A stretch of 64,000 nucleotides of DNA, taken from Owenia fusiformis. Lineage: Eukaryota; Annelida; Polychaeta; Sabellida; Oweniidae. The notes under the pieces are model-generated. The model was not told the DNA's origin. It ran no database searches and saw only the letters and a program-made list of their open reading frames with translations. How positions within the stretch are numbered: the first letter of the stretch is position 1; every line of letters begins with the position of its first letter. The stretch is taken from NCBI GenBank assembly GCA_903813345.2, contig CAIIXF020000010.1, positions 35,579,425-35,643,424 of the forward strand, given 5' to 3'. Of this stretch, positions 54,999-64,000 are shown piece after piece. A program made the position numbers and the translations under genes.

Positions 54999-55830
54999 TC
55001 ATTGTCTGGCTGGAGCAGTCCCAGCAGTCTCCTGCTGAGGTGGATTTTCGACTTGATGCATTTCATCAGGATTATCTACAATACACTCGTTTAGAGCAGG
55101 CTCTACATTGTCACTGACAGGAGTTTTGAGTTCTTCTTCTGACTCTGACATTTCCCCTTGAAATTTTTTCAACCTATTTTCATGAACGACCTTTGGCTTG
55201 TTTTTTCCAAAATTTGAAATGTTGAATCAGATAGTTTATCTGTAACCTTGTATGGCCCCGTCCATGGATTCAGAAATTTTGGGGTTTGACCTGTCTTGAC
55301 AACTGGAACTTGATTTAACGTCATACATGCGCTTTTGATGTTCTGAACTGATGTTGATGTTAGTTCGAGCGGCCTCAAACGTGGTCAAAAGTTTTTGACG
55401 GAGTGTTTCACAATACTGGGTATAGGAATGATTTTCTTCTGACATTTCAGGAGGCGGGACAAAAACTAGGTCGGATATGAGCTTTGGATGCCGGCCAAAC
55501 ATTAGAAAGGCAGGCGAATAACAAGTGGTTTCATGTCTTGCGCTGCAGTATGCCGCGGCGATGAAAGGTAGATGTAAATCCCAATTTCGGTGATCGGTAG
55601 AGACAACTTTGGACAACATCGCTTCGACGGTTTGATTGGAACGCTCCACCATACCATCCAACTGGGGATGGTATGGGGTCGTACGAGTCTTAACAGTATC
55701 AAGCATGGAACATAGCTCTTGAAACCAAAAACTCTCAAACTGACAACCACAGGAGCCTCTACCCCTTCAACTGTTGGCAGGTGAAAATGACCTTTCTGGT
55801 TTATCTTTCTTGTACTCTTTGTCATATTTC
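54999..55830 (-). pseudogene. Ty3/gypsy integrase, C-terminal half
   Basis: Reads FESFWFQELCSML, TRTTPYHPQLDGMVERSNQT and LPFIAAAYCSARHETTCYSP, F.MFGRHP, the end of the integrase catalytic core with its Glu (MVERSN). It continues to a C-terminal GPYKVTDKLSDSTFQIL module and, after a shift near 55330 and another near 55200, PKVVHENRLKKF plus an acidic tail (MSESEEELKTP) to a TGA at 54999. The second catalytic Asp before FES is not readable. The 5' part of pol is missing; the foldback element begins about 50 bp upstream. Confidence 0.75.
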
Positions 55831-55878
55831 ACTTTTTTGTTGTTTCTTTTTCACTCGACTTTTTGAAAATTGGCCACA

Positions 55879-56066
55879 TTTTCACAGAGGAAGTAGAACA
55901 ATTAATTCTCGCTAAAATCGATTCGCTTAACCGAGTATTACATACAATTACCGAATGCCCATAAGAAAAGCCCATAAAAAAGCTAGTCGTTCGGTTATTG
56001 TATGTAATACTCGGTTTAGCGAATCGATTCTAGCGAGAATTAGATGTTCTACTTCCTCCGTGAAAA
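55879..56066. repeat. 188-bp foldback element
   Basis: 55879-55955 and 55990-56066 are inverted repeats of 77 bp with about six mismatches (TTTTCACAGAGGAAGTAGAA outermost), around a 34-base loop. No coding capacity; a MITE-like hairpin next to the truncated integrase. Confidence 0.8.
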
Positions 56067-56389
56067 AGGAAGTTTTGAAAAATGAACCAGATATCTGCTG
56101 AATACGCTCATGTCAAGGTAAATATCGATCAAGAAGACCACAAACAATAGAGTAAAATTGCTGACACATATTCTAGAGGTATGTAGGTATCATAAAAACA
56201 AGCTGGTCCAAAGGTCCAGCACCTGTGCAACTTTTGCCAGACCGGAGGACAATCAACTGGTCCCTGACCGCCGGTCCGCTCGTTAATGTTAACACTGTAA
56301 TGTTCTATACATATCGATATTGATACAGGCACCATGCAAAAGCAATTATCTGTTAACATAAATAGTCTAGTATTATTTGGTTGAACACT

Positions 56390-57100
56390 TTTTTTTTTTT
56401 TTTTATAGTATAAACTTTATTGAGATGAAGTCAATACATTTTCGGCCACCAATCGCCATATTGGCATTATAGGTTGGCCATCACTTACATGTAAAAAATT
56501 AAGTATAGTATTTAGCTGTTTGAGGACGACTGTGCATCGAAGGGTATCCTAGGGACCAGAGGGGTTTGTGCCAAGTAGATGTGTAAAAAACAAAATAAAT
56601 ATATTATGAGTTCTCCAGGGCTTAGATGAGACCTCTTTGCTATGTCTTGTTGTCATGGAGAAAATTGCTGACAATGATAAGAAGTTTACTTAGTTCTGCT
56701 AAGGATAATGTCTCGTCACCATATAAGAGAAAATTAATTTGATGATTTCTTGAGACCTTGTTAAATTAATCAGGGACGTTGAACACTGTATGGTGAAATA
56801 TATTTTTCAGGGTTTTCAAGTCCATTAGAACATCTTATGGAGTCATGTCGGGAATGATGAAATATTACCTCTTAGTTTAGTTTATTTTCAAACAAATACC
56901 TCTGTTTCCATGAAAGTATCAATTCTCAGATTTAAACAAGAAATTTCCGATGAAGACAAAAAAAGGAACAACCTATTCCAAATCATTCAGCATTTTTTTC
57001 ATAGCGGACTCCATTAGGCTCTATTTGTTTAACTGGATATAATCAGATATTTTAAATATTTTGAAAGACCTATCAAGTCCTTGGATGAGCTTGATCAATC
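56390..57100 (-). mobile_element. Retroposed 3' end with poly(A), minus strand
   Basis: A run of 15 T at 56390-56404 is the complement of a poly(A) tail, and on the minus strand CTCAATAAAGTTTATACTAT precedes it, giving an AATAAA signal ten bases before the tail. This is the 3' end of a reverse-transcribed RNA, either a LINE-type element or a processed transcript. The 5' limit is not visible; 57100 is arbitrary. No ORF over it could be identified. Confidence 0.5.
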
Positions 57101-57836
57101 TGTTTACATATATAGTCAGGTATTGGTTAAACTCTGTAAGATGAGATGTTAGGTATGATGGAGTCCCCTATTACCTAATTTTGATAAAAATGACTCACAA
57201 TACAGCAGCAATCTTATAGATGGCAATCCTTCTCTTACCAATACAAATGACATATCAAATTCAAGCTTTACTCAAGATCTATCATTTTAAAAATACTTCC
57301 AATATGTAATTATAATAATGGGGGGTCTAGGCTTATCTGAAAGTTACAAAACATATGAACTAAAAATTGTTAAATAATGAATCTTTTTTTCCTCAACAAT
57401 CTTTGACAATATGAGACATCTTAAATAACTCATTATTGCATGCTTATCAAGGTGCTCGCTAATGGGAGCAAGCTATAGATTTCCCTCATTCCTATCCTGT
57501 ATTAGAAAATTAATACCATCCAAGTTGCATGAACAAGTCTACAAAAATAAAAACTTTTTGACTATATACTGTATGTCTGTATGTAAAAACTGATCAGTAT
57601 GCCAGCCTTGTACCTTGACCGCACCATTTACAAGAAATATATTTGAAGAAATTCATATAAATAACAAGAAATAGAATTGAAAAAATTGTTCATCAACAAC
57701 ATATTGACAATGAGTATCTTGAATTAAAGTAGACAGTAGGATGTTGGGGACACTTGGAAAACCAAATTAAATGGTCACCAATGGGCCCAAATACACAAAG
57801 TCTGCCAAATCTGCAAATTAAAGATCAATACAGTAT
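57101..57836. other. No supported gene
   Basis: A few plus-strand words look like decayed coding sequence (ATGGGGGGTCTAGGCTTATC near 57318, reading MGGLGLSESYKTYEL), possibly an old RT or transposase, but stops are frequent. Confidence 0.25.
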
Positions 57837-58511
57837 TTAACCTTTACCATGCTGCCTTATTTCAGCAAATATATCCCATGCATCTGGCTTCTTTTTCAAA
57901 GAGTGCAAAAAATGATATGCCTGGACTAAATAATTAATATCTCAATAACTACTGAATGAATCTGGATAAAATTTTCCCAAAGGGAAGATACAGTGGCCTG
58001 GCTCATGAAAAAAATGTTCTTATGAATATAAATATACCATGAATACTCCTCCGAAATCCGCCGCTCAGCCCCTTCGTCTGGTCAGAATTCAAATCTGAAT
58101 TTGCAGTGATCGAATGTTCAATTTTTCAATTCAGAAAATATTCTAGTTTCTATTTTCGATGACCATTATCGGCTTCCAAGAGCCTAAAGAGCTCGAAATC
58201 GTAGTCCATTTCCTCCACATTTTCGTTGTGATTGTATTTGTCCGCCATTTTGTACGATTTGTTCACTTAAAACGACTAAAACACTGTTTAAATTGTTGAA
58301 TTGAGAATTATTTTTCGAAATATTGCCATTTTTAGGTCAACAGGAAGTCATGTTAGGCACTGAATAAATCGGGCAATCTAATTGAACAATACGAATGGCG
58401 CGAAAAAGTAAAGTTTTTAAAAGTTTGAAATTGGTGTACGGGTCCGCCGGCAGTTGTGAGAGACATTTTAGTCTCGGCGGACGCATTCGCCAGTAGCACG
58501 CTAAAGGTTAA
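57837..58511 (-). mobile_element. Non-autonomous piggyBac derivative
   Basis: TTAACCTTTACCATGCTGCC at the left and the complement TTAACCTTTAGCGTGCTACT at the right form TTAA-flanked inverted ends. The element is 675 bp. It retains one coding exon of an acidic piggyBac N-terminus (58150-58248). Its ends differ from those of the 6.3-kb element, so it belongs to another piggyBac family. Confidence 0.65.
58150..58248 (-). pseudogene. N-terminal remnant of a piggyBac transposase
   Basis: The frame starts MADKYNHNENVEEMDYDFEL and stops after 32 residues at 58150. Acidic, Asn/Glu/Asp-rich starts of this kind are typical of piggyBac transposases. The catalytic region is absent from the element, which explains its non-autonomous state. 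Confidence 0.5.
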
Positions 58512-58703
58512 AATACTATTTTCTGACGAGAAAAAAATTATCTGATCTAATAATATGTGATTATGATATAATACTGGATTAACATGAACTCTTTAAGCTG
58601 TTCCAATCTAGGCGTTCAAATAGACAGGTTTTACTGTATGTTTATTGTGAATTTACTGCCAATTTAATTTGATCCATTCCCTGACTTCTCTTTCATTTAA
58701 TTT

Positions 58704-58892
58704 TCATACTAATCCGTGTTTTTTCATTGTTTTTATTAGTTCAAATGTTCTCTTTCTATCGTTTTCTGGGAACAGGGAGGGGGTTTTCAGTATAACATTA
58801 ACTGCACTTCGAGACTTGTTGCCTATGGCTTTCCCAAAAAATGATGACACATTTCGATACTGCTCTTTGTTAATTAGGTAGTCTTTTATATA
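58704..58892 (-). CDS. Possible small exon, unrecognised
   Basis: Encodes NKEQYRNVSSFFGKAIGNKS, SAVNVILKTPSLFPENDRKR and TFELIKTMKKHGLV before a stop. Composition and length look coding, but no family is recognised and no clear acceptor was found. Confidence 0.3.
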   Translation of the reverse strand, partial: YIKDYLINKEQYRNVSSFFGKAIGNKSRSAVNVILKTPSLFPENDRKRTFELIKTMKKHGLV

Positions 58893-59198
58893 AATGAAAT
58901 AAATTAAACCTAAAATATAACAGTACTAAAATCTTGTATAGTGAAATATTCATCTCTAGTAAGAGGCCAAATTAGTTAAGTGGGAAACAGGCTGATTTTT
59001 GGAAGTCTTCATGATTTTTTTTTTAGGAGAATCAAAGTTTATGAATAAATCTATGAATGAATATGTGCATGCTGTGGTAAAATGTAGAAGTTTTTCTATG
59101 ATTTTTGTATCAGATAAAATATCATGGAACACCTTATAGATCACCCATACTGCCTTACCCTATTCTTGGGCTTATTTATTAACATTTCCCTACACATT

Positions 59199-59437
59199 TC
59201 TAATCACTCTTGATTGCAGTGATGATGACAGCAGCGCTTCCATCAAAGGATTTCTGAGTCCTACCAGCTAGATCATACAGATGGATCAAACCTTCCAATA
59301 ACTTGGTTAGCAGAAAGAAACCACCTTTACCTTGGCATTTCTTCGTTACCTCCACTAACCAAGTAGTTGGTACACAAGTATTGGTGTCAAATGTTGTATA
59401 CCCAATAGCCACATCATCCCCATCACTCAGAAATTTC
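59199..59437 (-). CDS. Possible terminal exon, unrecognised
   Basis: After the acceptor GCATTTTCTAG it encodes FLSDGDDVAIGYTTFDTNTC, VPTTWLVEVTKKCQGKGGFF and LIHLYDLAGRTQKSFDGSAA, ending IKSD. It has no stop and a protein-like composition, but I recognise no domain. Neighbours on the same strand are small exon candidates and piggyBac fragments. Confidence 0.35.
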
Positions 59438-59833
59438 TAGAAAATGCATTTATTCATCATGATTGTAAACCCTAAATTTGTCTTTTTTCTCAATAATATA
59501 TCACATCTACCATATCATATCCATTATAAGGAAAAGTTGTTTCAAACAACACTTAACTGTTTTTCATTCAAAAAGCCACAAAATCTATTAGGCAGTATGA
59601 TACATATCTGCTAGCAAAATAGCATTTCACTGATACTTTAAAGAGCTAAATGTTTTGTTGTTCTTTAATGTAACATATAATATACTCCTTTTCATACAGG
59701 AAACTCAGCAATCTAATCTCCTAAAAACCTTGGTTGGTCCGACCACTAGTTTTCATGCCAGGCCTACTATCTAAATTCGTGAATTGATCGTTTTATTTTA
59801 CATACCACTTTTGCTTGTAGGGTATGCATTCTC

Positions 59834-60442
59834 TCAGTGGTAATTAACTTTGGGCATGCTTGCCTCCTCCTGGGTGTGCTCTTTCAGCTCATTGAGGTCT
59901 GTGTAATCGCATGTACAAAATAAGACACATGGTGAACAATATAGCACTCTTGAAACCTGTTTTGCCCTTGGCTTGTAGGTTGCAGTGCCTCCCACATTCC
60001 CCTCAAAATCATTATTATTTACAAGATGAAACAGTGGATAAAATGGAGTGGCGAGAATGGGATCTTTGCACCAATAGTCCTTGACATTATCTTGAATGGT
60101 GATCCCCATAGTTATTATAATCATGGCGATGAAGCATTTTATTTCAGTAAGAGTCACAGGATACCACTTCTTATATCTACTGTTTTCAGGAAGATTCACA
60201 TTCATCTGACTATAGTTAGCAGCGTACCTGTTAGTTTCTCTAACAATAATATTGAACATTTCCTCTGCCAAGAAATAATCAACAATAGCCTTTCGGGATA
60301 AGTCACTGCTGATTGGTATGTTCCCTTTTTTCTCCTTTAAAATTTGTAGCTGTGGTGAAATTGGTAGATATTCTGTCCAATAATCTGCCAATCCGATATT
60401 TTCTTCATCAAGATCATTATCAGCTTCGAATCTCATTATCAT
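59834..60442 (-). pseudogene. piggyBac transposase fragment, second family
   Basis: Reads AEEMFNIIVRETNRYAANYS, YPVTLTEIKCFIAMIIITMG and DYWCKDPILATPFYPLFHLV, the N-terminal conserved region (ETNRYA, E.K.F, YW..DP). After FYP the expected segment is missing and NNNDFEGNVGGTATYKP follows directly, so about 15 residues seem deleted. The remaining tail is Cys-rich and unlike the catalytic core. Upstream, acidic residues in another frame (DADSDHDE) point to a shifted start. No DDE residues remain. Confidence 0.65.
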
Positions 60443-60782
60443 TCATCATGGTCCGAATCTGCATCTTGAGATATTTAAAAAATTCCCTGCCTATTTTTGT
60501 TGGCCATTTTGTTGCTAGGGAATCTTGCTCCCTTGTATTATTAATAGATTTCCAATATCCAAGAGCACCGATATCTTTTACATCTTAAACTGATACATAA
60601 ATGTGTGGTTAATCTTTTGCAATTAGAATACATGTCGAATCAGGCACACTGAATCAAAGTTATATTAATTCAAAACTGTGTAAAACACAATTAGAGAAGC
60701 ATTTTGATATAGGTAAATAATTGAAATATAATAATAAAAATGATGTCTCTAAAAAATAAAATAAATTGCCAATTTTTCTTAC

Positions 60783-60980
60783 AATGTCTAGCAGAAGAGG
60801 GAATATTGGATACATGTCAGATTTGCCAAAACCTGTTGGGAAAACTCCCAGGACATCAATATGTCTGTCTGATATATGGTTAGTGATTAAAGACTGTAGT
60901 ATTGCAGTCTGTTGAGGCTTCAGATCTTTTGGAGAAGTTGATATGACTCCAATACATTCTTATACTTCTGAAACATCCAT
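60783..60980 (-). CDS. RecQ-like helicase exon with Walker A
   Basis: Starts at ATG 60978-60980 (MDVSEV, then an in-frame TAA) and continues LKPQQTAILQSLITNHISD and VLGVFPTGFGKSDMYPIF to the donor ATT|GTAAGA. LKP.Q..A is the RecQ motif 0 region and PTGFGKS the ATP-binding Walker A loop. The early stop suggests decay, or the exon may begin after it at an AG. This is the N-terminal helicase exon, while 12680-12821 carries the DEAH exon of another copy. Confidence 0.6.
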
Positions 60981-61879
60981 TGTGGGTGATTAGCTATAGC
61001 GAGTATTTTTATAGTTTCATCTTTTCTCCATAAGCTTACATATAGGTGGCAGCATAGTCTACAGGAAAATGGTGGAAATCTTTTTCCAAACAAGACTTAC
61101 TTTCCCAAACCAGAACATCAAAAATTTACAAAAACTTAATTATCCATTATGTGATATGTTAGTGGAGGGTCAGATTTCAAAATGTCAAAGCCCCAGACAA
61201 AGATTTGAGAAAATTATCAATAGATTTATAGCCTGACAATAATTATGGCAAGTGCCTTGAAAACACAAAATCAATCTCTATGTACACTTGTCCCTTTACT
61301 TTAAAATATAAGATGACACTCTGCTCTTTTTAATGATACTAAATTTGTTATAAAACATGTAGGAGATCAACGTGGAATTGATTCAACTAATTATAAAAAT
61401 TGTGCTTCTGCTACACTATCTGACAGATGCTTTATTCTCATATGTTTTGCCAAGCCAAATCAAAGGCCAACTCCCTGTCCTTATCACCACACAATATTTT
61501 TGTTGTTGCTACAGGGAGCATTTTAGACAAACCCAGATGTAATTTCGTTCAAGGTAAGTGAGCTTATCCTGCAGGTGAGGCTGCCTCCTAAAAAGATTCT
61601 GTTTGTCTTGATAATTTTACCAACAGTTAATTATCCCAAATTAGGGTCACTGGTAAGAATTCTATGGGCATGACCTTCAACAGGTGGACCCCAATTACAT
61701 CTTCTCCCTGTAGGCATTATTTAATTTACAAGCTTGGTGCCGCCTCCACAAGTTTTGACATTTGTGTCAAGTTCTGACTCAACAGCCATCTTCAGAGTCT
61801 GATCAAAATAAAAAATTAACTTTAGGATTGGCAATATTTTTCCCATGTCTTGTCTGTCCATTTTTTGTTTGAGGACCAA

Positions 61880-62181
61880 ATACTGCTGGCGACTCTTCTT
61901 TTGGCCATGGAAACCTTGATATATGGGCTATCTTGGTCGATGTAGAAGCGAATGTGGAAATTGTTCATTTGGTCGCTGGAGAGATCTTAAAAGCTCCATC
62001 AAAATATTATTTACAACTGTCTGAGGGCTTGCAATTCATCATCCGGTGCAATTGCTGCAAAACCCTGGTAACGATCAACCTTTATACAAAACGCATCACC
62101 CTAAAGCCTGATGATCTACTATATGAACATCTCCTGGAGATGCATGGATGTGGGGTATGCCTTGTCGCTTTGTTGTGTTAA
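61880..62181 (+). CDS. Possible exon, unrecognised
   Basis: An open frame reads HGNLDIWAILVDVEANVEIV, EGLQFIIRCNCCKTLVTINL and PDDLLYEHLLEMHG, preceded by a pyrimidine-rich tract with TTTGAG. It looks protein-like, but no family is recognised and the boundaries are uncertain. 60981-61879 and 62182-62640 show no other gene. Confidence 0.3.
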
Positions 62182-62640
62182 GTGCTGATCAAACACTTGC
62201 AAATAATGCAAACACCTGAAATTCTTTCTTTTTTATGTGAATTTATACACAGCTCGCAAAAGGGTTATTTTGATGCTTCATTTTGAACATTCCCTTTTCT
62301 ATTTGCCTTTAAAGAGATTTGTTTGAGGGAATCATTAAGAATATCTGGGTTTAAATGTCTTACAAATAATAAAAAGTATTGGAATTTTGTCGGGCTTGAA
62401 CTTAGCACTTCAAGAATTTCAATGATGATGAATATGTTTTGATTGATTTTTACACAACCAAAATAACTTGAGTTTAAGTTAAGTTGATTGTTCCATTAAA
62501 ATATTACAAACCTATAACAATGACAGAGAGCTTTATTGAGAGATGCTTTAAATCAGAACTTATCTTTTTTCTGTGCAGTATTTAATGCTAAATCTGAAAA
62601 AAACAAGTTAGTGTGGAATACGCTCTCATAAATAAATCTG

Positions 62641-62850
62641 TCAAAGTAGACCTGGTTTGATATTACTCTGTCAAAGTACACCTGATTTGATTGTACCCTG
62701 TCAAAGTAGACCTGATTTGATAGTACTCTGTCAAAGTACACCTGATTTGATAGTACTCTGTCAAAATACACCTGATTTGTTAGTACTCTTTCAAAATGCA
62801 CCTGATTTGATAAAACTCTTTCAATGTAGACCTATACTTATGGTACTTTT
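62641..62850. repeat. 30-bp minisatellite, 7 units
   Basis: Seven tandem 30-base units of the form TCAAAGTACACCTGATTTGA + TAGTACTCTG, diverging toward the right end. The period is a multiple of three, so both strands give repeating peptides (minus: NQVYFDRVLS); this is a consequence of the repeat and not evidence of a gene. Confidence 0.9.
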
Positions 62851-62984
62851 GAATAGTGTGCCAGTAGTCTGTAAATTACCTTGGTGAAAAAGAATGGAAT
62901 TGTTCAAGAACTGTTCTTGAAATGTTACAGAATGGAAAACTGAACAGTTCCATAAGTGTTCATCCAACTGATTTTGATATTCTA

Positions 62985-63610
62985 GAACTGTTCTTTAGCC
63001 CTATTTACAACAGATTGGACAAAATGAAATACTTATTCTGTAATAGTTCTGTAATTTTAACCTATGAGCATTGGAATTCTGGTAGAATATATAAAGAACA
63101 TTTAATTGTTTCTGTTATAGAACTGTAATGTCATTAATCTGTCATTTGGGTTTTAGAATTGTTCTTTAGCCATATTAACAACAAACTGGACAAAATGAAA
63201 GAATAATTCTGTAATAGTTCTATAATTCCCTTTTATGGGCATTTGAACTCAAGTGGAATATCAGAAGAACAATTTTAGCTTTAGTTATAGAACTGTAATG
63301 ACATATTTCTTTCATTTTAATTCTAGAACTGTTCTTTAGCTCTATTTACAACAAATTGGAAAACATGAAAGAATGATTCTAATATTTTTCTTTTAGGGCT
63401 ATTAGAATTCAGGTGGAATATTTAAAGAACCCTTTTATGGTTTAGCTATAGAACTGTAATGACACGTTTCTTTAATCTAAATTCTAGAATTGTTCTTTAA
63501 CTCAATGTTTTCAAATTCAGAAATACACAAAATAAAAACGATTCTATAACAGTTCTATCATTAATTTTTTCCTTAGCATTGGAACTAATATGGAATTAGA
63601 ATGTAGAAGT
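62985..63610. repeat. ~170-bp tandem repeat array, about 4 units
   Basis: GTTCTTTAGCCCTATTTACA begins at 62990, 63161, 63331 and (diverged) 63492, giving spacings of 171, 170 and 161 bases. Each unit also contains TAGTTCTRTAATT and TAGAACTGTAATG. Units are considerably diverged, like an old satellite or a decayed array. Confidence 0.75.
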
Positions 63611-63724
63611 TAATTTTCATATTTGTGCAATTTTTGAGCTAATTTAATACAAAACAAGAGTATTGCAAAGAAAGTGATAACTTTATTACTAGTAGTAATC
63701 AAATAGAACTTTAAAGCATCTTTA

Positions 63725-63938
63725 TTACTTTAACCACTTAAATTTTAATGTTAAAATGTTCAATGTTACGATTACGTCTTGAACATCGGTAGATTGAAGG
63801 TGTTTCACCTTTTCTATCAAGTTGGATTCAGCATCATTTTGTTCTCGAGGTTTTTCTTTCATATCCAATAACCTGTCTTCCAAAGCGTTTAGTTTTCTTT
63901 TAAGTGATTGGTAACACTTTTCAAGCACTGCTACCCTG
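63725..63938 (-). CDS. Coiled-coil terminal exon
   Basis: After an acceptor (TTTTTTATTCCAG) the frame reads VAVLEKCYQSLKRKLNALED, RLLDMKEKPREQNDAESNLI and EKVKHLQS, with heptad-spaced Leu/Val typical of a coiled coil, and ends at 63725. The upstream exons lie outside the window. Function unknown; coiled coils of this sort also precede BEN domains, but no BEN motif is seen here. Confidence 0.45.
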
Positions 63939-64000
63939 GAATAAAAAAACAATTATTTGCTAAGTACTCTTTAATAAAGTTTATGAATCCGTTATACCCC

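Noticed and set aside
62553-62887. Repetitive peptides NQVYFDRVLS and CQSTPDLIVL
   Set aside because: A 30-bp minisatellite is open on both strands by arithmetic; there is no flanking gene structure.
62641-63610. CRISPR-like array
   Set aside because: Repeats are directly tandem with no unique spacers and the DNA is eukaryotic; no cas genes.

Overview
This is eukaryotic DNA, most likely from a marine invertebrate animal. It is AT-rich, coding segments are short and bounded by GT...AG splice sites, and there are no bacterial operons, ribosome binding sites or dense gene packing. The repertoire fits an invertebrate: tyrosine-recombinase retrotransposons with SGNH hydrolases, piggyBac, P-like, pogo, mariner and hAT transposons, Ty3/gypsy, P2X7 C-terminal-domain genes, RecQ-like helicase exons, BED, BEN and kelch modules. 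I cannot name the species, and almost nothing looks like an ordinary conserved host gene.

Layout. 1-960: a short gene on the minus strand ending in a PHD-like finger, head-to-head with a plus-strand first-exon candidate. 1995-8545 (minus): a decayed DIRS/Ngaro-type retroelement (SGNH hydrolase, Gln/Pro-rich gag, reverse transcriptase, RNase H, tyrosine recombinase), interrupted by a TA-flanked MITE at 6661-7444. 9562-11196: a second, truncated copy with an intact-looking SGNH domain. 12270-15965: two decayed copies of an unrecognised multi-copy gene with a CxxC/CxxC module and kelch repeats, plus a RecQ-like helicase exon and a hairpin element. 16150-16905: a third DIRS-like fragment. 17014-17862: an 849-bp near-perfect palindrome. 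18394-19490: a hAT derivative keeping a BED-finger exon. 20834-24660: pogo-like and P-element-like transposase relics. 25181-26990: a 466-bp tandem duplication and a third copy of a P2X7 C-terminal-like exon. 27093-27700: a Ty3/gypsy gag relic. 28368-31330: duplicated exon-like segments and nested inverted repeats. 33161-35330: two 825-bp LTR-like direct repeats abutting a BEN-domain exon. 36016-36750: an unidentified coding stretch. 39379-40490: a mariner-like relic.

45858-52204 is the most complete unit: a piggyBac transposon with TTAA at both ends, terminal inverted repeats, and a six-exon transposase whose splice joins are all in frame. The catalytic Asp residues are kept, but a one-base shift removes the C-terminal Cys-rich finger. 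53665-55830 is the 3' part of a Ty3/gypsy element carrying an extra spliced ORF after integrase. 55879-56066 is a foldback element, 56390 marks a retroposed poly(A) end, 57837-58511 is a deleted piggyBac that still has its first exon, 59834-60442 is another piggyBac fragment, and 60783-60980 is a second RecQ-like exon. The end of the window has a 30-bp minisatellite, a ~170-bp tandem array and a coiled-coil terminal exon.

In general this is a transposon graveyard with one almost intact DNA transposon. All calls come from reading motifs and splice signals by eye; no database search was possible.
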